Program-made: the position numbers and the translations under genes
Shown here: piece by piece, positions 11,115 through 22,824 of the stretch
Numbering within the stretch: position 1 is the stretch's first letter
Layout of the letters: every line of letters begins with the position of its first letter
Notes under the pieces: generated by a model
What the model saw: only the letters and a program-made list of their open reading frames with translations
What the model was told of the DNA's origin: nothing
The model's database searches: none
Source: Pezicula radicicola
Taxonomy: Eukaryota > Ascomycota > Leotiomycetes > Helotiales > Dermateaceae
DNA length: 64,000 nt
Assembly: GCA_003008705.1 (NCBI GenBank)
Contig: PDUO01000030.1
Span: forward strand, 526,420-590,419
Reading direction: 5' to 3'

Positions 11115-13296
11115 TCATATGAGGAAAATTTCCCTCTCAAGCTCCCTTTTACACAGCTGCTCCCAGCTAAATGTCCGACAATTATGAGCTCTCGTAGAAT
11201 CCCGAGCCCTCAGCTCAAAGTACCCAATCCTTTTATACCTTTCATCAACCTGAGTAGGAGAAGCAGTTCTCGCCACGAGAATGCCCTGAAGCTCACAATC
11301 ATGGTGCAATGCCACTTTTGGATGGCTAAACACAGGAAGCGCAAAACTGCGCTGAGTACCGCTGATAATTTCCGGGTCATCCCAGTCATCCAGATAAAAG
11401 TGGTAGGTTTCAAAGCCATTAATGACAAGAAGAATTGGTGGGCGCTCCCCCGAGCCACCAAGACTATATTTTGGATCAGTCGGTGTTACCCAATGATCTT
11501 CAATGAATGAAATAGGCGTCAGATAACCTTGAATAATGATATGACCCCCAGTAAGTTGTCCAAATGAACCTGTACCCGAAGTCTTTGCCTCTATAACTTT
11601 GATATGTTCTGTTCCTTGTAAACAACACTTGTCAAATCGATACAATGAAATATAAGCTGAGTTGGTCGAAGCCCAAGACCAAGAAGGAGCAAGGTAGCTT
11701 TTCGGCCTTGGCCTTTTGTTGTCTCTATCTTCGTTATAAGGCCGACTGACCCAAAGCAGATGGCAAGGTAAATTCGATTCCCAGAGTCCAGCGTAGTATG
11801 TGTCATCAAGTAGCTGTTTCATTTCTCGAGCGAGTCCCGAAATTGCAACTAATTTATCTTCCTCCAGGGTCAAGTTTGTAAAACAGTAACTGCTAACAAG
11901 ATCCGCCCAGATATTGAACAGTCTAAATCTTTCACTATGACTAGGACGTTCGCAAAGAGAATTTCCCGGAGCGAAACTTCGAATTTCTCGTTTAGCGACG
12001 ATTTCATCGCTGAGTCTGATCGGAAGTCCAGTTGGATATAACTCACAACATTGATGTTGACTACACTCAAAGAAGACTTGAGACTTGGTGAGATGAAGCA
12101 CACATCGTGCCAAAACTCTCTCTTGCAATACCCAACCTCGCGTATATAATGGTTCATTTTGCACATTTATACCGAAAAGAGAGTCTGGTGAGTTCCTCAT
12201 TGTGTAAGTCCCTTTCCGTAAATCGTCACTCAGGTTCCACTGAAACTCGACTTCGAAAGGATACTTAGAGGAGATGTCTCTATCCCAGAAACAACGAGTT
12301 TCGTTAGAATCGTCACCCTCGGTGGATGATGCTGCTGCAATGTTGCAATAAGCGTATTTATACACGTTGCACATATTCCTTGATTCATTTATCCAGTCAG
12401 ATGTGGAGTTTTGAATGATGCAAAGGGAGTCGATCCATATGTATTGAACCCCCAAAAATCGAGTGATGATAATCGCGTCTTTAAAAACGGTTGATAAGGA
12501 AGGCGCCTCTGACCACTTTATGTTCCGCATCAAATCTTCTAAGTTTGAATCAAGGAGCCTTAGGACGTTCGAAGTACCCCATCGATGACTTAAGGTCGTG
12601 TAATGAGTGGAAGGAGGTAAGCTACCAGTAGTGACTAAATGAACATCTGAGAAGTCGCTTTCAGTTCCAACATGTATTAGTCGAGCAGGAAGAGATGGGT
12701 TCCGTAGTGCTACGCAGGCTTCACCATGATCCGCAAGACATTCTTCAACCCACTTCTTTGCAAGTGTCAATGTGGCTTCTGAAGAGGTATTAACAGATAT
12801 TTCCGGTGGTGATAATTCATTTGACATATCTAGCGGTGCCTTAGTAAGTGGTATATGAAGAGCATCAACGTTCAAACAAGGACGTACTAGAGATAGGAGT
12901 TATATTGAACACGACGCACTCGGCTGTGTCTCCAGTTTCTGGAGCCTCAACAGCCTTCTCCAAAAATACAAGCTCATTCCCATCGGAACGAAACTCCCAA
13001 GCTATTGCATGGCCTCGAAATCCATTCAAATCGTTATTATGTTGTGGTTTTTCTGATTTTTTGTAGTAATCCGTTTCCAAGTCTAGAATTCGGCGACATA
13101 ACGCACAGCCCTGTTCTGCAGCCTCGATAAGTGCATTTCCACTTTGGTGGTGATTACCGCACCACAATACCCCTTCTTCGAGTTTATCGTGTTGCTGGTG
13201 CCATGGCGTATTCTCTCCAGGCCCTGATGAAAGCTCTGGTTTATCGGCGAATATTTTCTTGCAACAGGAGCAGAATGTAGGATTCTCAGGAGCCAT
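11115..13296 (-). CDS. HET-domain protein (heterokaryon incompatibility type)
   Basis: Two exons, 12888-13296 and 11115-12829, flank a 58-nt intron with donor GTACGT, branch ACTAA and acceptor CTAG. The product is 707 residues. The start is the ATG at 13296 (ACAATAATGG, good context); the frame further upstream has no ATG. The N-terminus is Cys-rich (FCSCCKK...GCALCRR), as often precedes HET domains. HET hallmarks follow in order: YTTLSHRWG at about 214-221, IWIDSLCIIQN, YKYAYCNIAAASS and the TRGWVLQERVLA block. A WSWAS block lies in the C-terminal half. HET proteins trigger incompatibility or regulated cell death after non-self recognition in filamentous ascomycetes. No partner gene or repeat sensor domain is evident in this protein. 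It looks intact. Confidence 0.92.
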
Positions 13297-14197
13297 TATT
13301 GTGGGGTTTGAGTGTTTAAGCAAAGCTCATACCGGTGCGACGTGTTAAACTGCTATAGCTATTCAATCACGAGGTTTGATAAGTCGAAAATATGAATTTT
13401 CGTAGAATTAGGTCCACGTCCTTATCGGCCTTTTTGTAATGTATATTGTCCCCAATAATATATATTGCTAGATCTTAGATAACCTGATTTGGAAAGGAGA
13501 GAAATTAGCCAGTTATCTCAAATACATCATGCCGTCTAGAACAGGTGATAAGCTTACCGGTACATCAGTCATTAAAGTCTTTCGTCTCCCTATTGACGGT
13601 ACCTACTGCGTCGCGAGCTTGAAGGAAGGGGGGCTAAGTCAGGGCGGGCGGTGTTGCTCAAAACAAACAAATGGCTCACCTTGGGAGTGTTGTTGTGTTC
13701 TTCAGGTCTATTGAGCAGGTCCATAGGAGATGGCTTCTACACAATTTGGCCACGTTGTTTAGGAGGGGAAAACCCTAGGTAGCCTGCCTATAGGAAGGAC
13801 TGCCGGGCGCCTCGCAAGGATGAAATTAAGCGACAAATCTGCCTTCGTCCTTGTCAAGTAGAGCTCAAGTGACCGGCGATCGAGACAAGTCTTCTATGTC
13901 CATAGCGGCAAGGAACAGTGACGATGTCGAAGACATGCACTCAATACTTCGGAAGCCCCTCCAGTGCGGTCACGTAGATATTCATCACTTCTAGACATGA
14001 CACGGAAAGATCGGCCTGACAGTAATTCTATTGAAAAAGTCATATAAAAAGAGAACTTCGCAGAATACAACCTAGCTTCCCCACATTGGTCGACTAATCT
14101 GAATCCCATGGCCTGCTTCGGATTGATATGAATGATGCTTCTTAACTTGTACCTACGCCCATCTACTTCGATTGCTGGAAAAGTGATTGACCGACTT
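13297..14197. other. Intergenic region with one dispersed-repeat copy
   Basis: Contains the HET promoter side, repeat copy 13688-13844 and the 3' flank of the CorA-like gene. A 112-codon frame at 13894-14232 on the minus strand overlaps the end of that gene and shows nothing recognisable. Confidence 0.5.
13688..13844 (+). repeat. Dispersed direct repeat, copy 1
   Basis: This stretch matches 19645-19791 in the same orientation. It includes runs such as GGCCACGTTGTTTAGGAGGG and GACTGCCGGGCGCCTCGCAA, with about ten substitutions and small gaps. It starts with TG and could be a solo-LTR or other transposon relic; no coding remnant accompanies it. Confidence 0.8.
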
Positions 14198-17100
14198 TTA
14201 AGGATTGAGATTAAAATTTCGGTTACTCTCACGTCCCGACTGCCTCTTCTGCTTCCAAATCAATGTCCGTATCTGATATACGATTATCCACCACTCAGAT
14301 GGTGACTTGCGATCGTTATTAGGACGGAACTCCTCAAGCTTCTCTCCCAGTTCTTGCCAACCACCCTCTGAATCTTTTTGCATCTCTCCCACCAACTTTG
14401 CTCTTCGATCATGATATTTTCTCGTGAAAAGGTCCGCAATGTTCGAGAGATTGAAGACAATCATGTAGGTTATAAAGCCAACAATGATAGCAGTGATAAT
14501 AAAGGGATTCCTAGTACTGCCATCGGTGATATTTGGAATGGCCCAGAGCGCCTATAGATCCATCAGCATTCGACTACACCGACTTACTTTACGCATCTCT
14601 ACGTAGCACGTTGCATCGATTGCAGTAAAGCAGATAACAGGGATAATCTTTAGGGTTATGGGGTACGTACAGCGCAGAATGCCAAAGGCAAATAGAAGAT
14701 GCTTACATAAGTAAGCAGTGCGACATTCTGAGCCAATCTTGTCGACGTTCTACTCTCCATGAGAGCACTGGCATTGAACAGCTAGACAGCATCAGAATTG
14801 TCACCGGTGAACCTTGGATCGCGAACGAATGTAGCATATGGAAAATGCATAAATAAGGTGGTCGGGATAGAACTTACTCCATCGCGCAATGCTTGCGCAG
14901 TTATCCTTTGGTTTTGAAATTTCGATCGCAGGTTTCCCAGCTTCTCACAAAGATCATCAGCTTCTCTATTGAGAGCTTCACGTTGGTCCTGGTCAAGTCG
15001 GTCCTGGTCTTTTGGTTTCGTCTCACCAGGTGAAGGAGAAGAGCTTCTTTCTTGAGATCTCTGGTTCTTGTCAAGCGAACGGGCCCGTTGAAAGAGCTTC
15101 CATTGCTTGATATTATCTTCAATGCTAACGTCAAACTCGTTGAGACACCCAATAACCCAGAAGTATCGCCTTGATCGGGAGAAAGTCTCGTCGTCAAATA
15201 GGAGTTTGACGTAACCCCTGGGGTCCATGAAATCTTCGCTTAGCAGATCTCCTATATACTGATTCAAGTCCGTCCATCGCTTCACAATCATTCTTAGGGC
15301 ATACACGATACAGATTAGCACGGCGGTCCACTTGTATTGGTGCTTCCCAACCTCCTTCCAGTCCATATCTGACTCCGGTGGTTGCAGTGGGTCCGGAAGG
15401 AAATCAGAAGGAGTCAGCAGCAAAATCGTCCAGAAACAGTCATCGAGTGTTGATTGTCTGTGGGATTCGGATACGCTCTTCAGATCTTTTGCGGTCGCTA
15501 ACATCTGCCTATTTGTGATTACTTATTTGATTCATAGATGGCAGAAGGCTTACAGTGAAGGCGCTCTGTCGAAATTCTCGTCGAGCACCGTTCTGATCAG
15601 ACTTCTCATAAAGGTAGCCAGTCTTCCATTGTTCACAGCATCGCGACGAGCTAGATGGCAGCTTAACCATTTCGTAAAAAGTGAGATGAAAACCATTGAA
15701 GATGTCGTCGTATGGATTTGCTAACTCGCTACCTCCCCTTCGCAAGCAAGACAAGTGCCACTCAATTGTTTTGTTAATCGGATCGTTAATGCCATTGCCA
15801 AGCAGGTAAGGGAAAGAAGAAAAAGGTACCCCTAATTTACGGTATTTCTCATTTAGTACCAATGAAAGGCCTTGGCAAAATCTACTTAAAGTTAGGATGG
15901 CGACACGATATCGCTCAATGTTCCGAAATCCTACGTACATAACCCTTCCCCACGGAGCAATTTTGTTGCTTTGCTGTGCATCTTTTGGAACAAAATCTTC
16001 CGGCTTGAACTCTAAGTTAGAAGAAAATGCGCTGAACATAATGTAAGCTAGACTGATGCACACCAATATTTTGCTGTAGCGGAGCAATCTTGGGGAATCG
16101 AACCTTTCATTTGGCAAAGATGTCTTGACACAGGCTTCCCCGGGTTCATATACCACCAGACTAGGGTCCGGGTTCGTGAGGTTGCTGTCCAAAATCCAGA
16201 ACTTGAAGTCTGTTGGCATGTTTTTGTGAAACATTTCAAGACTCTGTATCTTGGATTTCAAGTCCGCGTTGTTGGATCCCATTCTAGCGGCATACATCCC
16301 TAGCCAAGGCTGGTCGAATATTAGTCTGATTCTGCCGTCTCGTGGTACAGACAAAGCAATACGGAAATTCTCCATAAAGTCTAGGATGTTTTCGCAATGA
16401 TTTTGGAGACCTGGCTTCGTATATCCAATGAGTGGACATTCCTGAGAAGGCAGCCAAGATGCTTGCGTCAGTAATTTAAACTTATACCACTAAAATCCAG
16501 AGACACTTACTGCCTATAATCATTAAGAGGGCTAGGTTAGCTGGCAATTCAACCAAAGAGATACACTCTAATCTTTCCAGAATCACTTACATCCTATAAT
16601 CAAGAAAGTAGGATTAGCTATTAATTCAATAGGGTGATTTAACTATATAACTAGGATTTACTTACTACCTATAACCATTAAAACGCGGGGTTAGCTATTA
16701 GTTCACTTAAGAAATATACTCTTCTCCTAGAGCAATTACTTACTTCCTATAATCGTTAAAGGCGTAGAGTTAGCTATTAATCTAATCAAGAAGTATACTC
16801 TTCTCCTAAAACAATTACTTACTTCCTATAACCATTAAAAGGTAGAATTAGCTATTAGTTTACTTAAGAAATATACTCTTAGAATAATTACTTACTAGCT
16901 ATATTCACCAAAAAAACAAAGTTAGTTATTAGGGTACTTAAGAGATATACTCTTCTTTTAGGATAATTACTTACTTCCTATAATTACCAAAGATATAAAA
17001 TTAACCATTAATTTAATTAAAAAAAAGTATTTTTCTTTGTAAACGATTACTTACTTCCTATTATCGTTAAGGACATAAAATTAGCTATTAATTCACCTAA

Positions 17101-17709
17101 GAAATATATTCTTCTCCTAGAATAATTACTTACTCTCGATAATTGCTAAAGGATTAACTATTAATTCACTTAAGAGATATATTCTTTTCTTAGAGTAATT
17201 ACTTACTCTCTATAATTACCAAAGGCGTAGAGTTAGCTATTAGTTTACTTAAGGGATATACTCTTATTCTAGGATAATTACTTACTGTCTGTAATCACCA
17301 AAAGTATAGGTTAACTATTAATTCACTTAAGAGATATACTCTTCTGTTAGGATAATTACTTACTCTCTATAATCGCCAAAGGCATAGAGTTAGTTATTAG
17401 TTCACTTAAGGGATATACTCTTCTCTTAGGACAATTACTTACAAACTATAATTGTTAAAGGTACAGGGTTAGCTATTAGTTCACTTAAGGGATGTACTCT
17501 TCTCCAGGGACTATCACTTACCGGCTATAATCGTCAAAGGCGTAGGGTTAGCTATTAGTTTAACCAAGGGATATACTCTTCTCCAGGGACTATCACTTAC
17601 CGCCTATAACCGTCAAAGACGTGGAATTAGTCATCAGTTCAATCAAGAGATATACTCTACTCCCACGGAAATCACTTACTATTCTCGCACGGAAACCAAC
17701 TCCTCTCAT
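14198..17709 (-). CDS. CorA-like membrane protein with tandem-intron 5' end
   Basis: Main exons: 17680-17709, 15554-16441, 14878-15504, 14671-14781 and 14198-14551. Between the first two lie 16 introns and 15 three-base exons (16442-17679). All joins are phase 0, and full splicing gives 684 residues (669 if the array is skipped). Exon 1 encodes MRGVGFRARI from the first ATG after a CT-rich leader. The body begins ECPLIGYTKPGLQNHCENILDFMENFRIAL and contains IRLIFDQPWLGMYAAR and LLFDDETFSRSRRYFWVIGCLNEFDVSIEDNIKQW. It ends with two membrane helices (LLTYVSIFYLPLAFCAALWAI and FIITAIIVGFITYMIVF) placed as in CorA channels but without the GMN motif. The function of this fungal branch is unknown to me; metal transport would be inference. 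A charged tail ends FRPNNDRKSPSEWW...NLNP. Confidence 0.8.
16442..17679 (-). repeat. Array of 16 tandem introns separated by 3-nt exons
   Basis: On the minus strand every unit starts GTAAGT: donors at 17679, 17600, 17521, 17442, 17363, 17285, 17206, 17133, 17054, 16974, 16895, 16822, 16743, 16665, 16590 and 16510. Each is 69-77 nt and most have a GCTAAC-like branch site 20-25 nt before TATAG or a variant. Exactly three bases separate each acceptor from the next donor: GCG, CCG, TTT, AGA, ACA, AGA, AGA, GAA, GAA, CTA, GAA, GAA, GTA, GAT, GCA. None is a stop and all are in phase 0. The intron bodies have diverged strongly while the 16 donors are identical. One acceptor (about 17137) is TATCG instead of TATAG. 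Period is 73-80 bp. Confidence 0.9.
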
Positions 17710-19138
17710 CTTCAAAATCGCCAAACACGATAAGTTTGATGCTGAAAATTCCGAATGAAGCCCAAGAAATCGTTCTAAGAGAAGGCAGGAGGTGTGAGGA
17801 TGAGGGTGTAAGAAGGAAGTGAGGATTTATGTGTCAAGTTGTGTGACAGTGATGGGCTCTGGGCGGGCTGAAAACTGAGAATCTGCATTCCACCAGCGCA
17901 ATATCCGTGAACAGGCGTGATGAGCGAGTAATATCACACCACATTGCAATATTTACTTTACTTTTTCCCTCGAATCTACTTTTATGAACAAAGACTGCCT
18001 AGGTTCTTTAGTCTTTTTTCGGCTTCTCGCATATTTTCTCGGCTCAGTATTTCTTTTTGAAACTTGCTCCATTTAGAACACCGGCAATAAGCGACTAACC
18101 AGAAAGACCCTGCGAGTTTACTGCTGTACTCACACTCTTTTGTGAAGTGAGTGATAACTCAAATCGCTACGGTTTATAAGCGGATGGCTTGAAGCCTGAT
18201 GGAGAAGACGGTACACAAAGAGTAATCCAAACTTAGCCTTTGTGATTCGGCCTCATGCGGACTATTGAGAGGGGCACGCGTTACTTGTGACTGGTTAGTA
18301 GGGGCAGCTATGCACAAGGGCTTATTTGATAAGCCCTGCATGTCACAACGGTCAATTCACTCTGCAAAAAAAAGCATATGTACGAGGCTGACAATGCGAA
18401 GGTCAGCAAACCGCCAACCCATTATGTGGCTTGCATCATAGGTCCTGGCGAGCAACGTTCTCTCTCCTGTTGCGATCAACGCGGCCAGGAGCGATATGCA
18501 AATATTCTCATCATGCGCTGAGCCACTCTGATGGTGTGTCGGAGGACTTCATCATTGGTCGAGGCTGGAATAGGAGCTGTCAGCTCCTCCATGGGTGCAG
18601 CCCGGCAGACATCTGGCCCCTATTATTGCCCAGCGGAACCGCAATCAGTAAAATCGAATTGCGGGTGTGATCCTGCTTCCATAAAAGACCGCCTTTCCTT
18701 CTTGTAGCCTTCCCTATTGTGTTCAGCTCACTCTCGTACAAAGTACAAAATTGTGAATAACACTACCCTGTCAATCCTTGCAACTACCAATCCTGCGTGA
18801 ATAAATGCTTGCGACCTTTAGTGTCATTCGAGGTGGGCCGTGCTGGCCGCAGGATCAGGTCGCGGATCCAGTGATTGATTTTGTACAGAGGTTAGATGGG
18901 TAAGTGTTGTAAAACCCACATATTCTGACATGGGTAGGAGCCAGGGCCTAGGCTAGGGTCTTAATTGGACACTGTGTCTAGACCAATGCTGCGATACAGA
19001 GCCTCTTTTCTCTGTAGAACCTCATTACACTCCTTTACTCTATATTATAATTTCTATACAATAGAGAGGCCAGTAACCCCAACTAATATACCTATAGATT
19101 TCCCTATGTTTAACCCCGATGTATACGAATTGCCGAAA

Positions 19139-19330
19139 CATCATAAAATAACCCGTGAGTAGAGGTTATAGGCACAGACATTACAGGCTATAGGATAGAA
19201 AATTACAGATATATATATAAGTTCTTTAAGGATAAAGGAGAAAAGCTTACTTACAGACAAGTTTACTATGCCTATAAGACTCGAAGTACTCTACAAAGAC
19301 GATCTAGTAGGCCTCCTATTTTGATTACAA
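19139..19330 (+). pseudogene. Relic of a Tc1/mariner-type transposase N-terminus
   Basis: With stops and one frameshift allowed, the stretch reads as a helix-turn-helix region containing AQTLQAIG, FFKDKGEKLTYRQVYYAYKTR and a Gly/Arg-Pro-rich RSSRPPIL, as in DNA-binding domains of fungal Tc1-like transposases. In-frame TAGs sit where Trp is plausible, which fits RIP. The rest of the element is not visible. The assignment is tentative. Confidence 0.45.
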
Positions 19331-19644
19331 ACCATCCATTCGCTATATGACAAAGGGAACCCTTCTCTACTAGCAGCATGCCTTCGCCCCGCTAGCTAAT
19401 CAAAAAGTGAATATGCTGCTGCATGCCCGAGATACTGTATCATAGGGCGTACCTCATAATGGAAATAAATTCAAATTTGATACTCTAGTCTATTATGCAA
19501 GATTTCTAACTCAAAATGATCGCCCAATTTATCTCCATCATCCTATGCCAGTCAAGCATGCAGATCGTCAAACGAATGTGACCCTTGGCCTCACCTCTAC
19601 TCTCTCCGTTGCCTTCATTGGTTGGGCTCGAGGCAGTTCTGCTA

Positions 19645-19791
19645 TGTTGTTGTGTTCTTCGGGTCTGTTGAGCAGATACATAGGAGATGAATTTGGCCAC
19701 GTTGTTTAGGAGGGGAAAGCCCTTAATAGCCTGCCTATAGGAAAGACTGCCGGGCGCCTCGCAAAGAAGAAATTAAGCGACAAATCTGCCT
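19645..19791 (+). repeat. Dispersed direct repeat, copy 2
   Basis: Same-orientation copy of 13688-13844, about 10 bp shorter. The two copies bracket the CorA-like gene at about 6 kb spacing, but the sequence between them is not a retrotransposon, so they are probably separate relics. Confidence 0.8.
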
Positions 19792-20048
19792 AGGCTAGCA
19801 GACTTCAGAATAATTAACCTTCCTAGAATCTGATATGGTTACCGATTCTCTGGGAGCCTTGGTATGGTCTCATAATTGGACAAAACTCAGCCACATCTTT
19901 TCTGGTGGTGCCTAAAAAAGCCGAGCATTAGGAGCTGCTCCCTATAAGGCTACCAACTCATCTCGCGAATTCTTAATTCTTTAATTGGGGACTACATCAA
20001 GACTTGAATATACTTTCACTTTTTGAGTTCCAAGATTCATCCCAAACC

Positions 20049-21918
20049 ATGGCCAACAGTGCCGATCGAGACCGCGAAGACCGAAGACTATTCAAAAAAC
20101 ATAATATCTTCTTCCGCAGACCGGCGGACGAGTGGCCAATCCATCATATAAACTCCTTCAAAAAGATATTGGCGCTTGGCTCAACACGATTCTCAACCTA
20201 CTCTGTCGATGAAACTGGGAGTGACTTTTGGAGAACTGAGACCAAAGCTCACGCCCAGCAATTGGTCGATGTGGTCTCTAGACTTGCAGGTAATCAGCCA
20301 TCAGAAATAAAATGGAGACTGGATCTTGAGAAAATAATATACAAGCGATTTGAACAGAACATTGAATGGTACGTGTGATTAACTCCATTGAAACACTTAC
20401 TCAACAATGGAATAGCCCTGAACCACAATGTAAACTTCGCTGGTGGCGATCGGAGATTGAAGTTGTGCCTGAAAATGAAGGTCCAATTGGTCGATCAATT
20501 GAGAGACGGCGTAAGACTCGTGCTGCATGCACGTGTGACGCGGAAAGTAGATTAAGGAATCTGTAAGTAGTCCTGTGAGATGTGCGGCACTGAACAGCTC
20601 TTCTGACTTATTGTGTTTAAGAAATGATATTGGTCTCAATCGAGTATTTGAAAACCGTGCAGATGAGCTAGTACTTTATGGAGGAGAGGTCCAGGCTGAG
20701 ATGCGGCCAAGAAAGCCAGATAGGGTATATGGTTTAGCTCATTCAAGGCATTTCGATCGATCATTGCAAGCAGTTGCGGCAGCTGTCCAAGAACGAGCTG
20801 TAGAAGGAAGCGACATGACTGGGAACATAAACATGGTACAAATCACGCCTTTCGAGGAAGGGTCACGTCCCTTGTATTTCCCATTCTTGGTCTCCGAATC
20901 GAAGTCTGAGAGGGGAGACAGCTTTGATTCCTGCGAGCGTCAAACCGCATTTCCCATTTGGAAGTTTTTGAGACTGCAAGAACAACTTCAACTTGACGCC
21001 AAAAGCATTCTTATTGAACAGGGAGGGCCTCTTGTTTGGTTTTTTGCAAACAGAGGGGAGGATTGGCGATTATATGGATGCTACACAGACAGCGAAGAGA
21101 ACGCAAATGACGAAGTGGGTGCATGTACATCATATGTAAGTCGCATTTCACTGTTGTTTCTATTTACGTTGCATAACTAATTTAACAAATAAAACAAGAA
21201 TATCCAATGTCTGTGGTCTGGCCGAGTGGACTCCCGAGACGGAGCCTTGCAAGTTTTACTCCTTGTTGATTACATCTTTGATTGGGCTCGCGATCTTTAC
21301 CGTCCTGGTATTTTGGGCCTCCTAAAGTCAGTACCGCGGAATGACCACACCGACAGTATCAGTGTATCTGCGGATAGCGAAATCCACTCTCAGGGTGACG
21401 GAGTTGAAACGCAGCGTCTAAAGGCAATTGAAACGTGGAGAAGTCACACACAAACACAAACACAGCAACAATTACATAGTATTTACACACCAAATCCGCA
21501 ACCTTCAGATTCTTTAGCACCCTTACTGGAGCAATGGAAATCGACTGACACAGTGGATGGTGTTTTTCGGCACGCAAGCGCAATTGAAAATCATTTTCAA
21601 TCTGTGCTGCTCACAAAAGATACCATTGATAATATATTTGCCGAACTCATCGAACAAGGTTGCCCCAAACCTTTCCTCCAGGCTTATTCTCGAGGACTGT
21701 TGTCATACAGTTCTTTCACAATAACAGATGATATTCTCTCTGGTCTCGAGGAACAATGGACCGGAATACGAAGGACTGTTGAACACCATGAGCAGCCTGC
21801 AACAGCTAAATATGCCGTCATAACATACTATCTCCATATTTCCAAAGAATGGCAGCCAAGGAGAATCTTGGCTTGTGCCACCTTTGATCTTTCTGCGATT
21901 TTGAAATTGGAAGAGTAG
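20049..21918 (+). CDS. PD-(D/E)XK nuclease-like fungal protein
   Basis: Exons 20049-20368, 20416-20562, 20622-21135 and 21199-21918 join in phase to 566 residues. The start is the ATG in AAACCATGG at 20049. A nuclease-like signature is visible: KPDRVYGL (PD, Asp189) followed about 60 residues later by YFPFLVSESKS (E-x-K, Glu248/Lys250). This arrangement is common in large fungal families annotated as PD-(D/E)XK-like. Part of the C-terminal half is Gln/Thr-rich (TQTQTQQQ). The frame is closed by TAG at 21916-21918, but the same frame reopens immediately and stays open for another 300 codons (next entry). The true protein was therefore probably about 870 residues. Nuclease activity is not demonstrated by sequence alone. 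Confidence 0.65.
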
Positions 21919-22824
21919 GCGAATTGCACACGATCTATGCAAAAAGATCAAGAAGAGTGGAAACTAATGGAGCCTATCTCGATCCAGGAAATTGAAAATT
22001 TGGTCAAACATTTGAAAACCCTCCCTATGAGAGACAACTTGGCTGCAGCCGTTGAGCACAGGTCCGCATTGCTGACTAAAATGCTAGATGAGGTGGAAAG
22101 CCCGGAAAGAGGTTTCGTATTTGTAACCTCTCCCATCCATCATTTCTCAGAATTTTTCGCCATAGTTGCCGATCTCCACTCAAAAGAAGCCATCCAACCC
22201 TTCTTGAGCTCATCAAGTCAGGTCGAAATCCAAAGGACAGCCCCTCAGGATAAAGAAGTTGAAGATACAGCTTTCAAAGCTCTTTGCTGTTACCCCAACA
22301 ACAACCTTCGACGCCAACTCCAAGATATTAGCCACATGCTAGTACATAGCAAGGACATTCGAAGCGGGTGGTTTGGTACGGAACCTGAGTGGTGTATCTT
22401 CTTTTTAGGTGTTCCTATCGACCCACCAACCATCGACACTCAGTATAGGACAGTGGTCGACTTTCCTTATAGTATCAACCGCTACGTCACCACCAGCCAC
22501 TTCTCAAGTAAAATAAATCTTAACAGCACTTGCAGGTATTTAAGAACCTTTAAGGGTGGTGATGCGAACGCGAGACGGGCATTGTTGAAATGGAGCGAGA
22601 TGTTGTATCACTTCGCTGTAGTACGTTCGTTTGCAGAAAGAACACTTAAAGATAGGAACTTTTTCCTGTCTGCTTCTATTAAACGAGAGTGCGGAGGTGG
22701 CTATGATGACTCTGATGACTCTGATGACTATGGCTCCGGCTTAAGTCATTACGGCTTGAGCTCAAAGAGAACCAGATTGAGTGTTTTGGAACTGAACGCG
22801 GAGATAAAGAGAGAAAAGCATTAA
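21919..22824 (+). CDS. In-frame continuation after the TAG (C-terminal half)
   Basis: From 21919 to 22824 the frame of the preceding exon stays open, first Met at 21937. It encodes PISIQEIENLVKHLKTLP, RGFVFVTSPIHHFSEFF, EPEWCIFFLGVPIDPP and a DDSDDSDD acidic repeat near 22700-22730. I do not recognise a domain. There is no promoter-sized gap (18 nt between the TAG and the Met) and no credible intron around the TAG; the nearest GT...AG pairs would be under 45 nt. It is therefore best read as the second half of the upstream protein, separated by a nonsense mutation, stop readthrough or assembly error. It could alternatively be translated by reinitiation. Confidence 0.5.
   Translation, partial: ANCTRSMQKDQEEWKLMEPISIQEIENLVKHLKTLPMRDNLAAAVEHRSALLTKMLDEVESPERGFVFVTSPIHHFSEFFAIVADLHSKEAIQPFLSSSSQVEIQRTAPQDKEVEDTAFKALCCYPNNNLRRQLQDISHMLVHSKDIRSGWFGTEPEWCIFFLGVPIDPPTIDTQYRTVVDFPYSINRYVTTSHFSSKINLNSTCRYLRTFKGGDANARRALLKWSEMLYHFAVVRSFAERTLKDRNFFLSASIKRECGGGYDDSDDSDDYGSGLSHYGLSSKRTRLSVLELNAEIKREKH

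Larger units (their letters stand above)
17710..20048. other. Promoter and transposon-relic region
   Basis: The part nearest 17710 is CT-rich on the minus strand and fits the promoter and leader of the CorA-like gene. From about 18 to 18.9 kb I see no gene. A Tc1-type relic (19139-19330) and the second dispersed-repeat copy (19645-19791) follow. The rest has nothing recognisable. Confidence 0.5.

Noticed and set aside
11115..12875. Starting the HET protein within the second exon
   Set aside because: There is no ATG at that frame's upstream end; the spliced upstream exon supplies the usual Cys-rich N-terminus and a well-placed ATG.
13894..14232. 112-codon minus-strand frame
   Set aside because: Overlaps the 3' end of the CorA-like gene and has no homology or ATG context that I can support.
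16442..17679. Reading the 79-bp repeats as a CRISPR array or a plain minisatellite
   Set aside because: Eukaryotic context and no identical repeat/unique spacer pattern. The invariant donors, branch sites, acceptors and phase-0 triplets fit introns better than a neutral minisatellite.
18431..18670. 79-codon plus-strand frame
   Set aside because: No recognisable domain, no splice support, and low-quality composition in a relic-rich region.
13688..19791. A complete 6-kb LTR retrotransposon bounded by the direct repeats
   Set aside because: The interior is a cellular CorA-like gene, with no gag/pol motif.
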